Assembly: GCF_006716315.1 (NCBI RefSeq)
Contig: NZ_VFOV01000001.1
Span: forward strand, 3,860,501-3,924,500
Reading direction: 5' to 3'
Origin: Nocardioides albertanoniae
Lineage (GTDB): Bacteria > Actinomycetota > Actinomycetes > Propionibacteriales > Nocardioidaceae
Length of the DNA stretch: 64,000 nt
The notes beneath the pieces were generated by a model. The model did not search any database. It was not told the origin of the DNA and was given only the letters and a program-made list of their open reading frames with translations. Below are positions 12,238 to 19,500 of this stretch, in pieces. How positions within the stretch are numbered: position 1 is the stretch's first letter; each line of letters opens with the position of its first letter. The position numbers and the translations under genes were made by a program.

Positions 12238-13676
12238 GGCTCATCCCAATCGGGGGTGTAGAAGTTGGGGTCTGAAGCCGCCGGTCTCGAGCAGGCTTCG
12301 GGCGATGTAGTTGGTCAGGTTGCGGAACCCGAGTGCGGAGCCGCGCAGGTGTTCGAGCCGTCCGTTGAGCACCTCGGTCGGCCCGTTGCTGGTGCCGGGT
12401 CGTTCGAAGTAGGCGAGCACGTCAGCGGCTCGCTTCTTCAGGGTCCGGCCCAGGGTGGTGAGCTCGGTGAGCACGTTGGGGACGCCGGCGCTGAGGTCGG
12501 TGATCAGCTTCTCCATGAGCTCGCGGCCACGTTGCCGGTCCTCGTGGCGATAGGCGGCGATCATGCGCTGGTAGACACCCCAGGTCGCCTCGACCTCGAC
12601 GTGAGCGTCATCAACGAACAGCGCGCGTAGCCTGTCGCTCTGCTTGTCGGTGAGCAGGTCCGCGCCGGTGTGCAGCGTGCGCCGCGACTTGTAGAGCGGG
12701 TCGTCCCTGAACCCACGGTGCCCGTGGATCGCGAGTTGGACCCGGCGCCGGCACCTGTCGAGGGCGTCACCGGCCAAGCGCACGACGTGGAAGGGATCCA
12801 TCACCGTGACCGCGTCCGGGATCTCCTCTGCAGCGGCGGTCTTGAACCCGGTGAAGCCGTCCATCGCGACCACCTCGACCGCGTCACGGAAGGCGTCGTC
12901 GCGGTCGGCGAGCCAGGTCTTGAACGCCGCCTTCGACCGGCCCTCGACCATGTCCAGCAGCCTTGCTGGGCCGGCGCCATCGCGGACCGGGGTGAGGTCG
13001 ATGATCACGGTGACGTACTTGTCGCCACGCCTGGTGTGGCGCCAGACGTGCTCATCGACGCCAATGACCTTCACGCCCTCGAACCGCGTGGGGTCGTTGA
13101 TCAGCAGCCGCTTGCCTTCGGCCAGGACCGCGTTGTTGGCGGTGTCCCACGTGACCCCGAGTCCCTCGGCGACACGGGCGACGGTGAGGTGTGCGACCAC
13201 GATCCCTTCCAGCGCCCACCGCAGCCCGGTGCGCGAGAGCTTCGCGCGTGGCTCCGCCGCGGCGCTGGTGTCTTGGCGCCACACGTGTCCGCAGTCGGCA
13301 CAGCGGTAGCGGCGCACTACAACTTCCAGCACGGTCGGTCGCCAGCCCAGCGGCTCGTGGGCCAACCGCCGGATCACGGTGTCACGAGCAGCGCCTTCGC
13401 TGCCGCACCGTCGGCAACACTGATCTGGTTCCACCACGCGGCACGCGAGGACCGCACGATCCGGTTCAAGTCGTTGCCCGGTCACGCTCAGACCGAGGCC
13501 GTCGAGTCGAGCGAAGGCGGTCAGGTCAGGGCGGCCGAAGCCGGCCGGCGGGGTAGCGTCGGACACGTCGAGGTCTTTCGGATGGATGGCGTAGGAACCT
13601 CCGTCGTCGGGAGACCTCGACGTCTATCTGCGGACCGGCGCGCCCGGCCGACCTACACCGTCATCTGGGAAGACCC
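12238..13676 (-). mobile_element. ISL3-family insertion sequence, complete copy
   Basis: 1439 bp with one transposase gene filling it. The right end is at 12238 (GGCTCATCCCAA inward) and the left end at 13676 (GGGTCTTCCCAG inward on the minus strand); the two ends match at 17 of 24 positions. The left end has a G where the truncated second copy has C at position 3. It has no duplication of its own: the base sequence left of it (GGTAAAGG) and right of it (CTGAAACG) differ, as expected if it is one arm of a larger unit. Confidence 0.9.
12241..13566 (-). CDS. ISL3 family transposase
   Basis: 441 residues, normal for the family. An N-terminal zinc-ribbon-like region (CCRRCGSEG and RRYRCADCGHVW, four to six Cys) and a helix-turn-helix region (VARVAEGLGVTWDT) precede the DDE nuclease: first Asp in VIGVDEHVW, second in VVAMDGFTGF, and Glu in NGPTEVLNGRLEHLRG. 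It ends in RPQLLHPRLG, and its stop codon lies inside the right inverted repeat. The GTG start at 13566 is the only plausible one. All three catalytic acids and the full length are present, so it should be active. Confidence 0.95.
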   Translation of the reverse strand: MSDATPPAGFGRPDLTAFARLDGLGLSVTGQRLEPDRAVLACRVVEPDQCCRRCGSEGAARDTVIRRLAHEPLGWRPTVLEVVVRRYRCADCGHVWRQDTSAAAEPRAKLSRTGLRWALEGIVVAHLTVARVAEGLGVTWDTANNAVLAEGKRLLINDPTRFEGVKVIGVDEHVWRHTRRGDKYVTVIIDLTPVRDGAGPARLLDMVEGRSKAAFKTWLADRDDAFRDAVEVVAMDGFTGFKTAAAEEIPDAVTVMDPFHVVRLAGDALDRCRRRVQLAIHGHRGFRDDPLYKSRRTLHTGADLLTDKQSDRLRALFVDDAHVEVEATWGVYQRMIAAYRHEDRQRGRELMEKLITDLSAGVPNVLTELTTLGRTLKKRAADVLAYFERPGTSNGPTEVLNGRLEHLRGSALGFRNLTNYIARSLLETGGFRPQLLHPRLG

Positions 13677-13903
13677 CTGAAACGTCTTCGACGACGACGG
13701 GACCGGCTAGGAGGAGGGCGCGGTGAGCTAAAAGAATGGAGCTTGCTCGGCTTCGACGCCGCCGCAAGCTCCGGTGAAACGGTCGGTACTGGTCGGTCGT
13801 CGTCGGTCACCACCGGATGGCGGCGCCCCCCACTCTCGGCGTTTGCGCAGGTCAGCGGCTCGTTCGCCCAGTGGGCGCATCAAGCGATAGACGCAAAGCC
13901 GAC

Positions 13904-13939
13904 GTGATTAGGTCGTCGGTTCGATTCCGACAGGCGGCT
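13904..13939 (+). tRNA. 3' fragment of a tRNA gene (tRNA-Thr-like), no 5' half
   Basis: The T-arm is perfect (stem GTCGG/CCGAC around TTCGATT, 13915-13931), followed by the acceptor strand AGGCGGC and T, then CTG rather than an encoded CCA. Upstream there is no matching D-arm or 5' acceptor strand, so the gene is only a 3' remnant of about 36 bases. From memory the fragment matches actinobacterial tRNA-Thr ending in AGGCGGCT. Such 3' fragments usually mark attachment sites left by integrative elements. It lies within the cargo of the ISL3 insertion. Confidence 0.75.
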
Positions 13940-13950
13940 CTGGCGAACAG

Positions 13951-13980
13951 CCCCTGACCTGCGGAAACGCAGGGCAGGGG
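13951..13980 (+). terminator. tRNA-associated hairpin terminator
   Basis: CCCCTGACCTGCG (13951-13963), a GAAA tetraloop, then CGCAGGGCAGGGG (13968-13980): a 13-pair stem with one mismatch. It follows the tRNA fragment by 12 bases, as a terminator would follow the intact tRNA gene, which suggests the tRNA end and its terminator moved together. Confidence 0.75.
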
Positions 13981-14559
13981 CGGTTCGGTTCTGCTGGTCG
14001 CGCGATGCGCTGGCCTCACGGCTCTGCCCGACACCGACGTCGCTCTCCTCTGCGACGGACCCCTCGCCGGCTGAGCGCTCGCGGCCGGCATCCTGTCCGT
14101 GTGCCGATAGGCCTCGCTCCGCTCGGCAACGCGGCGTGGCGTTGTGTCGCGACCTGGACGTGCGAGGTGTCAACGGTGCGTCGGCGCAGCGGTCGTTGTG
14201 TGCGCAGCGAGATGTTCCATGCCGCACGGGCGACGCGCACGAACGCAACGCCCCGGAACGCCAACCACCCGTCATCGCTGCGACGCGCAACGCGTCTCCC
14301 GTCACGGCAACGGATCGCAACCAAGACCCGCCCACGGCGCCTAGCGGGACGGAGGGCAAGTTGACACAGTTGCGCTGCCATGGAACCGCGCTGGCTCTCT
14401 CGATGACCACCGGTGAACCAGTGCCGCTCCAGGCTTGCGCCTGGGTGTTGCCTGGCCCCCCTCGTGATCGGCCCGTCGGGGATCGTCAACGTGGTGCGGG
14501 TGTCGAGGCGGTCGGGTCCGACGGCTCGGCGGGGCGCGATCGTCTCGTGCGTAGGCGGA
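13981..14559. other. Cargo stretch without a recognisable gene
   Basis: About 580 bases inside the inserted segment. Open frames exist on both strands but their translations are Arg/Ala-rich and match no family I know. Translations antisense to the tRNA fragment (the familiar CRNRTDD-type artefact) are spurious. I see nothing supportable here. Confidence 0.6.
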
Positions 14560-14871
14560 CTACGGGAGCTTGGACGCGAGGACGTCGGCCGCCAGGATCT
14601 CGGGTGCTGCGCCGAGGAGGTGCTGGTTGGCCATCAGGGCTGCGACGATGGCGCCGTTGGCGTGGGCGTCGCGAGCGGCCTCGTCGGGGAATGCATCGAA
14701 GATCCAAAAGGTGTCGGCGTGGGTTCTAGCCGCGAACCAGACAATCGTTCCCACTTCTTCGTTGGCGAGTGCGACAGCGCCGGCGAGCAGATCGGCGAGC
14801 GCGTCGTGCTGTCCATCGGCCGCGACGATCTTGGCGACGAAGGCATACGGAAGTGATGCGGGTGTGGACAT
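14560..14871 (-). CDS. Antibiotic biosynthesis monooxygenase (ABM) domain protein
   Basis: 103 residues, a single dimeric alpha/beta ABM (YgiN-like) domain. Family features visible are the start PYAFVAKIVAADGQHDALADLL, the central strand VGTIVWFAARTHADTFWIFDAFPDEAARDAHA, and the closing helix. Such proteins are quinol or polyketide monooxygenases, or protect against reactive small molecules. ATG 14871 has AAGGAG eight bases upstream. It is divergent from an AraC/GlxA regulator 107 bp away and both are cargo of the ISL3 unit, so the regulator probably controls this gene. Confidence 0.88.
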   Translation of the reverse strand: MSTPASLPYAFVAKIVAADGQHDALADLLAGAVALANEEVGTIVWFAARTHADTFWIFDAFPDEAARDAHANGAIVAALMANQHLLGAAPEILAADVLASKLP

Positions 14872-14978
14872 GAGGGGTTCTCCTTGAAGTCGGGGTTCTT
14901 CGTGGGGCGAGTTCAGCGTATGACGAGCGAGGTCCGATGGGGAGTGGCGTATACGACAGTATTGCTATTGTTCGCGCC

Positions 14979-15920
14979 ATGCGTATCGGACTGATCGCGA
15001 TCGACGGCTGCTTCGGTTCGGCTGTCGCGTCGGTCATCGACATCGTGCGGGTGGCCGACGGAGCCCGCGGCGATATCGACCCGCGGATCGACCCGATCGA
15101 ACTCGCCATCCTCGGACCGAAACGGCGAGTGACCACGACGGCATCGATGACCCTGTCGGTTGACCACCCGCTGTCGGAGTCCGGAGAGTTCGACGTGGTC
15201 GTCGTCCCTGCGCTTGGAACCCTCACGGCCGCCGCTACCAACGACGCCCTCCAGAGCCGAGATGCTCGTTCGGTCATCGCCTCGCTCGGGCGCCTCGACG
15301 ACGCGACCACCCGGATCGCCGCGGCGTGCACCGGCGTGTTCGCCGTCGCCGAGACCGGACGGATGCATCATCGGCGGGCGACGACCAGCTGGTTCCTGGG
15401 GCCGGAGTTCCTGAAGCGCTATCCGACCGTCGCCCTCGATCTCGACACCATGGTCGTCGTGGACGGGAACCTCGTCACCGCCGGCGCCGCGTTCGCCCAC
15501 ATCGACCTCGCGCTCTCACTCGTGCGATCGATCAGCCCCGACCTGGCCCAACATGTCGCCAAGCTCCTCATCATCGACGAGCGTCCGTCGCAGGCGGCCT
15601 TCGTCGCCTACGAACATCTCCGGCACGAGGACCCGATCGTCGTCGAGTTCGAACGCTTCGTGCGCGCCCGCCTGGACGAACCGTTCAACGTCGCCTTCGT
15701 CGCGCAGTCGCTCGGCACCAGCCGGCGCACCCTCGAACGACGAGTCCGTGCGGCGCTCAACCTCACTCCGCTCGGCTTCGCCCAACGGCTTCGCATCGAA
15801 CGAGCTCGGCACCTCTCAGCAACCACGGACCTCACCTCCGCCGAGATCGCGCTACGGGTCGGCTACGCGAACGCCGAGACTCTGCGCTCCCTCCTGCGCA
15901 GGGAGCGACGCCGTTCCTGA
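14979..15920 (+). CDS. GlxA-type AraC-family regulator (DJ-1/PfpI + HTH), 3' end frameshifted
   Basis: 313 residues. Residues 1-185 form a DJ-1/PfpI amidase-like domain (RIGLIAIDGC start; nucleophile-elbow Cys in AAACTGVFAVAETG). Residues about 210-313 form two AraC helix-turn-helix units (FNVAFVAQSLGTSRRTLERRV and SAEIALRVGYANAETLRSLL). The family normally ends G-x-T-P-x-x-Y-R. Here the frame ends RRERRRS, but the overlapping frame immediately reads GATPFLTYRHA, so one base seems lost near 15897-15903. DNA binding may survive because both HTH units are intact. ATG 14979 is preferred over GTG/ATG further upstream because the conserved domain starts there. Confidence 0.85.
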   Translation: MRIGLIAIDGCFGSAVASVIDIVRVADGARGDIDPRIDPIELAILGPKRRVTTTASMTLSVDHPLSESGEFDVVVVPALGTLTAAATNDALQSRDARSVIASLGRLDDATTRIAAACTGVFAVAETGRMHHRRATTSWFLGPEFLKRYPTVALDLDTMVVVDGNLVTAGAAFAHIDLALSLVRSISPDLAQHVAKLLIIDERPSQAAFVAYEHLRHEDPIVVEFERFVRARLDEPFNVAFVAQSLGTSRRTLERRVRAALNLTPLGFAQRLRIERARHLSATTDLTSAEIALRVGYANAETLRSLLRRERRRS

Positions 15921-16148
15921 CCTATCGCCATGCCTGTAGCCGGTGTCCTAGCGCCCGGTTGGAACCACCTCTCAGCACGTCGCGTCGACGCTCCTGCGTC
16001 GCCCCTGGACGACCCACTCGACACGCCCGCAGCACAGGCCATGTGACGTGCCCCGGCTTCCCGGCCGGTCGGGGTTGGGTGGCTGTGATGTCGCTGCGTT
16101 CTCGTCGAGGGGGTCAGCAGACCCGATCAGGGTCGATTGGGATGAGAC
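15921..16148. other. Cargo end with an ISL3 right-end-like remnant at 16133-16148
   Basis: No gene is recognisable. The last 16 bases resemble the inner part of the ISL3 right repeat (GATTGGGATGAG shared exactly) in the opposite orientation to the complete copy. The preceding codons can be read as a short transposase-like tail ending RLG-stop. It abuts the truncated second ISL3 copy at 16149. This looks like debris of a further ISL3 copy, but the match is short. Confidence 0.45.
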
Positions 16149-16314
16149 GCGAAGGCGGTCAGGTCAGGGCGGCCGAGGCCGGCCGGCGGGGTAGCGTCGG
16201 ACACGTCGAGGTCTTTCGGATGGATGGCGTAGGAACCTCCATCGTCGGGAGACCTCGACGTCTATCTGCGGACCGACGCGCCCGGCCGACCTACACCCTC
16301 ATCTGGGAAGAGCC
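16149..16314 (-). mobile_element. Truncated second ISL3 copy (left end only, 166 bp)
   Basis: Aligns without gaps to 13511-13676 of the complete copy with five mismatches. It holds the left inverted repeat (outer end 16314, GGCTCTTCCCAG) and the first 17-18 codons of the transposase, with no right end. The mismatches show that it is a diverged sibling rather than a fresh duplicate. Confidence 0.9.
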
Positions 16315-16322
16315 GGTAAAGG
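16315..16322. repeat. Target-site duplication, left-end copy (GGTAAAGG)
   Basis: Identical to the octamer at 12230-12237 and directly adjacent to the outer end of the ISL3 left repeat (16314). Both copies fall at the same codon of the split phosphatase gene. Confidence 0.9.
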
Positions 16323-16372
16323 GTCGCTGCCTCACGCACCTCATCGACGACTCGTTCCAGGTCGTAGTCCAC
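16315..16372 (-). pseudogene. Inositol-phosphatase family gene, 5' fragment
   Basis: Contains the GTG start at 16372 and 19 codons (VDYDLERVVDEVREAATLY), and is preceded by an in-frame stop. Joining it to 12229 through one copy of GGTAAAGG gives an uninterrupted frame continuing LRPRFRALRAEDVWEKSPGE, which is how this family starts. The rebuilt gene would have about 267 codons after correcting the single-base deletion near 11700. Confidence 0.88.
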
Positions 16373-16464
16373 GGGGCAAAGCTACGCCCCCCATCCGAGC
16401 GCCAGCTACGCGAGCCGGCGTCGCCGCCCGAAGACTGTCGGTGCTCGCGCCCATACTGGCCCGC

Positions 16465-17319
16465 ATGGACGCAGTCGAGGCGCTGGAGCAGCTGGGCGGG
16501 ATCGCCCGCTCTGCCGACATCGTCGCGCTCTCCAGCCGCCGACGCCTGCGCACCGCGGTGTCGAATGAGGCGATCGTCCACGTCGATCGCGACCGCTACG
16601 CCCTCCCCGTGACCGACCTCGGCCGCCGCCTCGCCGTGGAGCACAACCTCCATCTCACCCATCTCAGCGCGGCGCTCCATCACGGCTGGGAGGTCCGTAC
16701 CTCCCCGAGCGTGCCCCATCTCCTCTTGCCGAGCGGACAGAAGAGACCCACCAGCGCGGCACGCTTCTGGACGTACGACGCCCGGCGCGAGGACCTCGAC
16801 GGCTGGTCCACCGGGCCATTGCTCACGGTCATGCTGTGCGCCCGCGACCTGCCGTTCGCCGCCGCGCTGACCGTAGCCGACTCGGCGTTGCGCCACGGCT
16901 CGGTGACCCACGAGGAGCTCGTCACGGCTGGCCGCGCCTGGCGCGGAGGTGACACACAGCAGGTCGAGAGGGTCGCAGCTCACGCCAACGCACTGTCCGC
17001 CAACGCATTCGAGTCCGGCCTGCGCGCGATCACCGCTGCGGCCGGCCTCGAGTTCGTCCCGCAGTACGAGGTGCACGTCGGCACACTGACGGTGCACCCC
17101 GACCTCGTCGACCCGATCAACGGCATCATCCTCGAGGCCGACTCCTGGGGCTTCCACGCCGACAAGGAGACCCACGACCGCGACTGTCAGCGCTACACGA
17201 TGCTCGCCTCCGACGGCTGGATCGTGCTGCGCTTCACCTACGACCAGGTCATGTTGCAGCCCGAGTATGTGTTGAGGTGTATCGAGATGGCGTTGTCCCA
17301 GCGGGCCGCGGCCGCCTGA
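16465..17319 (+). CDS. DUF559 protein with AbiEi-like N-terminal winged helix
   Basis: 284 residues. The N-terminal 50 (MDAVEALEQLGGIARSADIVALSSRRRLRTAV) look like the AbiEi-type antitoxin winged helix, and the C-terminal 90 form a DUF559/Vsr-like nuclease fold: acidic residues in IILEADSWGFHA and the final block CQRYTMLASDGWIVLRFT. These proteins are very common singletons in Nocardioidaceae and are usually uncharacterised; a role with nucleic acids is inferred from the fold only. No adjacent AbiEii toxin is present. The start ATG 16465 is preferred; a weak GTG-type start at 16441 would add eight residues. Confidence 0.75.
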   Translation: MDAVEALEQLGGIARSADIVALSSRRRLRTAVSNEAIVHVDRDRYALPVTDLGRRLAVEHNLHLTHLSAALHHGWEVRTSPSVPHLLLPSGQKRPTSAARFWTYDARREDLDGWSTGPLLTVMLCARDLPFAAALTVADSALRHGSVTHEELVTAGRAWRGGDTQQVERVAAHANALSANAFESGLRAITAAAGLEFVPQYEVHVGTLTVHPDLVDPINGIILEADSWGFHADKETHDRDCQRYTMLASDGWIVLRFTYDQVMLQPEYVLRCIEMALSQRAAAA

Positions 17320-17358
17320 CCCCGGCCCGAGAGGCCACAAGAAGCCCCGAATCCTCGT

Positions 17359-17385
17359 GCGACACGCCGAGCGAGGGCGTGTCGC
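17359..17385. terminator. Hairpin GCGACACGCC / GGCGTGTCGC
   Basis: A 10-bp perfect stem (17359-17368 with 17376-17385) with a 7-base loop, between the DUF559 gene and the convergent SPFH gene. It shares its arm sequence with the hairpin at 10826-10854. Confidence 0.6.
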
Positions 17386-17432
17386 GAGTCGTTGACAGGG
17401 TGCCCGTGGCCGCAACGACCGACGGTGACTCG

Positions 17433-17942
17433 TCAAGGCCTCACGTCGGGGCCAGAGAGGTCGGTCAGCTCTATGCGTTTGACGCGGATGCCCCAGTCCT
17501 CCCGGGAGCGGCGGGTGGCGTCGTACGCGACATCGGTCAGGCGCCCGGCGGAGCCGAGGAGCTCGTCGCGGTCGACGATGCCGGCGAGCTCTCGCAGCGC
17601 CGCACGCACAGCACTCTCGAGCTGCTGCTGGGGCTTGTCGACGCGGTAGGCGATCGAGGGGTCCTCGAACTCGAGGTAGACGTTCAGACCCGCCTCGCAG
17701 AGGTAGTGGTCGCGGCAGACCAGCGGCTCCCGCATCGACAGCACCTGCTCGCGCATGTCGAACCGAGCGACGACCCGGTCGAGCAGCGGCACGACGGTGT
17801 TGAGACCGGGCTGAAGCGTCGTACGGTACCGGCCGCCGCGCTCGACCACCAAGCAGCTCGCCACCGGGACGACCTTGACACTCATCAGCACCCCGATGAC
17901 GACCACAACAGCAAGCAGCACGACCACGAGACCCGGCGACAT
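17433..17942 (-). CDS. Short SPFH/band-7 (stomatin-like) membrane protein
   Basis: 169 residues: one N-terminal membrane helix (LVVVLLAVVVVIGVLM) followed by an SPFH core (VPVASCLVVERGGRYRTTLQPGLNTVVPLLDRVVARFDMREQ). It stops after the SPFH domain and lacks the long coiled coil of its upstream neighbour, so it is about half the usual stomatin length. It lies 23 bp downstream of the full-length paralogue and probably sits in the same operon. A shortened paralogue may modulate the oligomer; that is speculation. Confidence 0.82.
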   Translation of the reverse strand: MSPGLVVVLLAVVVVIGVLMSVKVVPVASCLVVERGGRYRTTLQPGLNTVVPLLDRVVARFDMREQVLSMREPLVCRDHYLCEAGLNVYLEFEDPSIAYRVDKPQQQLESAVRAALRELAGIVDRDELLGSAGRLTDVAYDATRRSREDWGIRVKRIELTDLSGPDVRP

Positions 17943-17965
17943 GCCGGTCAGGCTACCGCCGTACG

Positions 17966-18988
17966 TCAGCCGACGATGCGGTCCGCGCGGGCGGACTCCT
18001 CCTGAGCCTCCTCGACGGCCTTGGCGACTTCCTCCTGAGCCTGCTCGATGGCTGCCCGCGGTCCGGGAAGGGGCGGCGCGGGCGGTGCCTCGTCGCCGTT
18101 CTCGGCAGACTTCGAGGACGACCCGGCGCCGTCGGCGAACGCTCCTGTGACCGTACGCATCGCCTCGGTGAGCTCGCCGGGGATGACCCAGAACGAGTTG
18201 CCGTGAGCGGCCAGCGAGGGCAGCATCTCGAGGTATTTGTAGGCGAGCACCTTCGAGTCGGCGTCGTTGGCGTGGACGGCCTGGAAGACCCGCTCGAGCG
18301 CCTTGGCCTCACCGTCGGCCTCGAGCACGCGAGCCTGCTGGTTGCCCTCTGCTTCCAGGATCGACTGCTGACGGGTGCCCTCCGCCTCCAGGATCAGCGA
18401 GGCCCGCTTGCCCTCGGCATGGAGGATCGCGGCGCGCTTGTCACGCTCGGCGCGCATCTGCTTCTCCATCGCCTCCTGGATCGAGGAGGGCGGGTCGATC
18501 GCCTTGATCTCGACGCGGTTGACCCTGATCCCCCACTTCCCGGTGGCCTCGTCGAGCACCTCGCGCAGCCGAGCGTTGATCGTCTCGCGCGAGGTCAGGG
18601 TGCGCTCCAGGTCCATCGAGCCGATCAGGTTTCGCAGCGTGGTGACGGTGAGCTGGTCGATGGCCTGCAGATAGTTGGCGACCTCGTAGGCCGCCGCCCG
18701 CGGCTCGGTGATCTGGTAGTAGAGCACCGTGTCGATGTTGACCACCAGGTTGTCCTCGGTGATCACCGGGCGCGGGTTGGAGGAGTAGACCTGCTCACGC
18801 ACGTCGAGCTTGGTGTTGACCCGGTCCACCAGCGGGATCACGAAGTTCAGCCCTGGCTGCAGCGTGACCCGATAACGCCCGAACCGCTCGATGTTGTAAC
18901 GCCGCGCCTGTGGCACGATCCGCACCGTCGAGGCGACCGCCCCGACCACGAGCGCGACCATGACCAGCACAATCAGCAGTAGTTCCAT
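17966..18988 (-). CDS. SPFH/band-7 domain protein (stomatin/QmcA-like)
   Basis: 340 residues. An N-terminal membrane helix (residues 2-20) is followed by the SPFH domain (VRIVPQARRYNIERFGRY, TLQPGLNFVIPLVDRV) and an alanine/glutamate-rich coiled coil (residues about 170-260, repeats of ILEAEG), then a Pro-rich tail. Such proteins oligomerise into membrane scaffolds and are nearly always encoded next to NfeD, as here (nfeD ends 16 bp upstream). ATG 18988 is preceded by GGGGACG. The 49 residues upstream in the open frame belong to the NfeD gene in another frame. Confidence 0.93.
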   Translation of the reverse strand: MELLLIVLVMVALVVGAVASTVRIVPQARRYNIERFGRYRVTLQPGLNFVIPLVDRVNTKLDVREQVYSSNPRPVITEDNLVVNIDTVLYYQITEPRAAAYEVANYLQAIDQLTVTTLRNLIGSMDLERTLTSRETINARLREVLDEATGKWGIRVNRVEIKAIDPPSSIQEAMEKQMRAERDKRAAILHAEGKRASLILEAEGTRQQSILEAEGNQQARVLEADGEAKALERVFQAVHANDADSKVLAYKYLEMLPSLAAHGNSFWVIPGELTEAMRTVTGAFADGAGSSSKSAENGDEAPPAPPLPGPRAAIEQAQEEVAKAVEEAQEESARADRIVG

Positions 18989-19004
18989 CTCGTACGTCCC
19001 CTCT

Positions 19005-19451
19005 CTAAGGTGACAGCGACAGCGGGTCCCGTGGGTGGACGAGCGCCGTGGCGCCTTCGATCTCGAGCACGTCGACCCGGCATCCGACCGGGATGACCAG
19101 GTCGTCGTCGTAGGGTCTGGCCGACCAGTCCTCACCGGCGAGATGCACCAGGCCGTGCTCGAAGCTGACCTCGGCGGTGACGACGGCCTGGCGACCGATC
19201 AGGGCGTCGGTGCCGTCACGCACCGGCGGCGGCAGCGCCATGTGACGCCGCGCGATCGGGCGCACCAGCAGCACGCTGCCGCCGCCCGCGAGCGCGAAGA
19301 CCAGCGCCTGCACCAGGACCGGAGCGCCGAGAGCGGCGCTGCCGGCGGCAAGGAGTGCCCCGCCGGCGACGAAAGCGAACGCCAGCGTCATCGTGAACGC
19401 CTCAGCGACTCCTAGCAGCACTGCGACGATCAGCCAGAAGAATGACCACAT
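19005..19451 (-). CDS. NfeD-family membrane protein
   Basis: 148 residues. Two or three N-terminal membrane helices (residues 1-65, glycine/alanine rich) lead into a C-terminal OB-fold domain (GRQAVVTAEV to the end) that binds the SPFH partner in this family. This is the short NfeD form without the ClpP-like protease. It is first in an nfeD-SPFH-SPFH cluster transcribed leftwards, and the partnership suggests a role in membrane quality or microdomain organisation. Confidence 0.88.
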   Translation of the reverse strand: MWSFFWLIVAVLLGVAEAFTMTLAFAFVAGGALLAAGSAALGAPVLVQALVFALAGGGSVLLVRPIARRHMALPPPVRDGTDALIGRQAVVTAEVSFEHGLVHLAGEDWSARPYDDDLVIPVGCRVDVLEIEGATALVHPRDPLSLSP

Positions 19452-19500
19452 GTGACCACCAGACTCGGTTCACTCCAGCGTACTCCGCCTGTGGTGGCCG

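Larger units (their letters stand above)
12238..16314. mobile_element. 4.08-kb composite ISL3-type insertion
   Basis: The segment is flanked by a perfect 8-bp duplication (GGTAAAGG) and starts and ends with ISL3-type inverted repeats that agree at 19 of 24 positions (GGCTCATCCC... inward at 12238, GGCTCTTCCC... inward from 16314 on the other strand). It contains a full ISL3 copy (12238-13676), about 2.47 kb of cargo, and the first 166 bp of a second ISL3 copy in the same orientation (16149-16314). Removing it joins the two parts of the phosphatase gene in frame. The arrangement is that of a composite transposon with one arm eroded. The order of events is inferred. Confidence 0.85.

Noticed and set aside
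12265..13680. Plus-strand open frames over the ISL3 copy
   Set aside because: They are shadows of the transposase, which has intact zinc-finger and DDE motifs on the minus strand.
13852..14410. Minus-strand open frames containing CRNRTDD- or SESNRRPNH-like peptides
   Set aside because: These are well-known artefacts from translating the antisense of a tRNA T-arm; the T-arm at 13915-13931 explains them.
16441..16464. Upstream start for the DUF559 gene
   Set aside because: A non-ATG start at 16441 is possible, but the conserved winged-helix begins at MDAVEALEQ (16465), so the shorter form is preferred.
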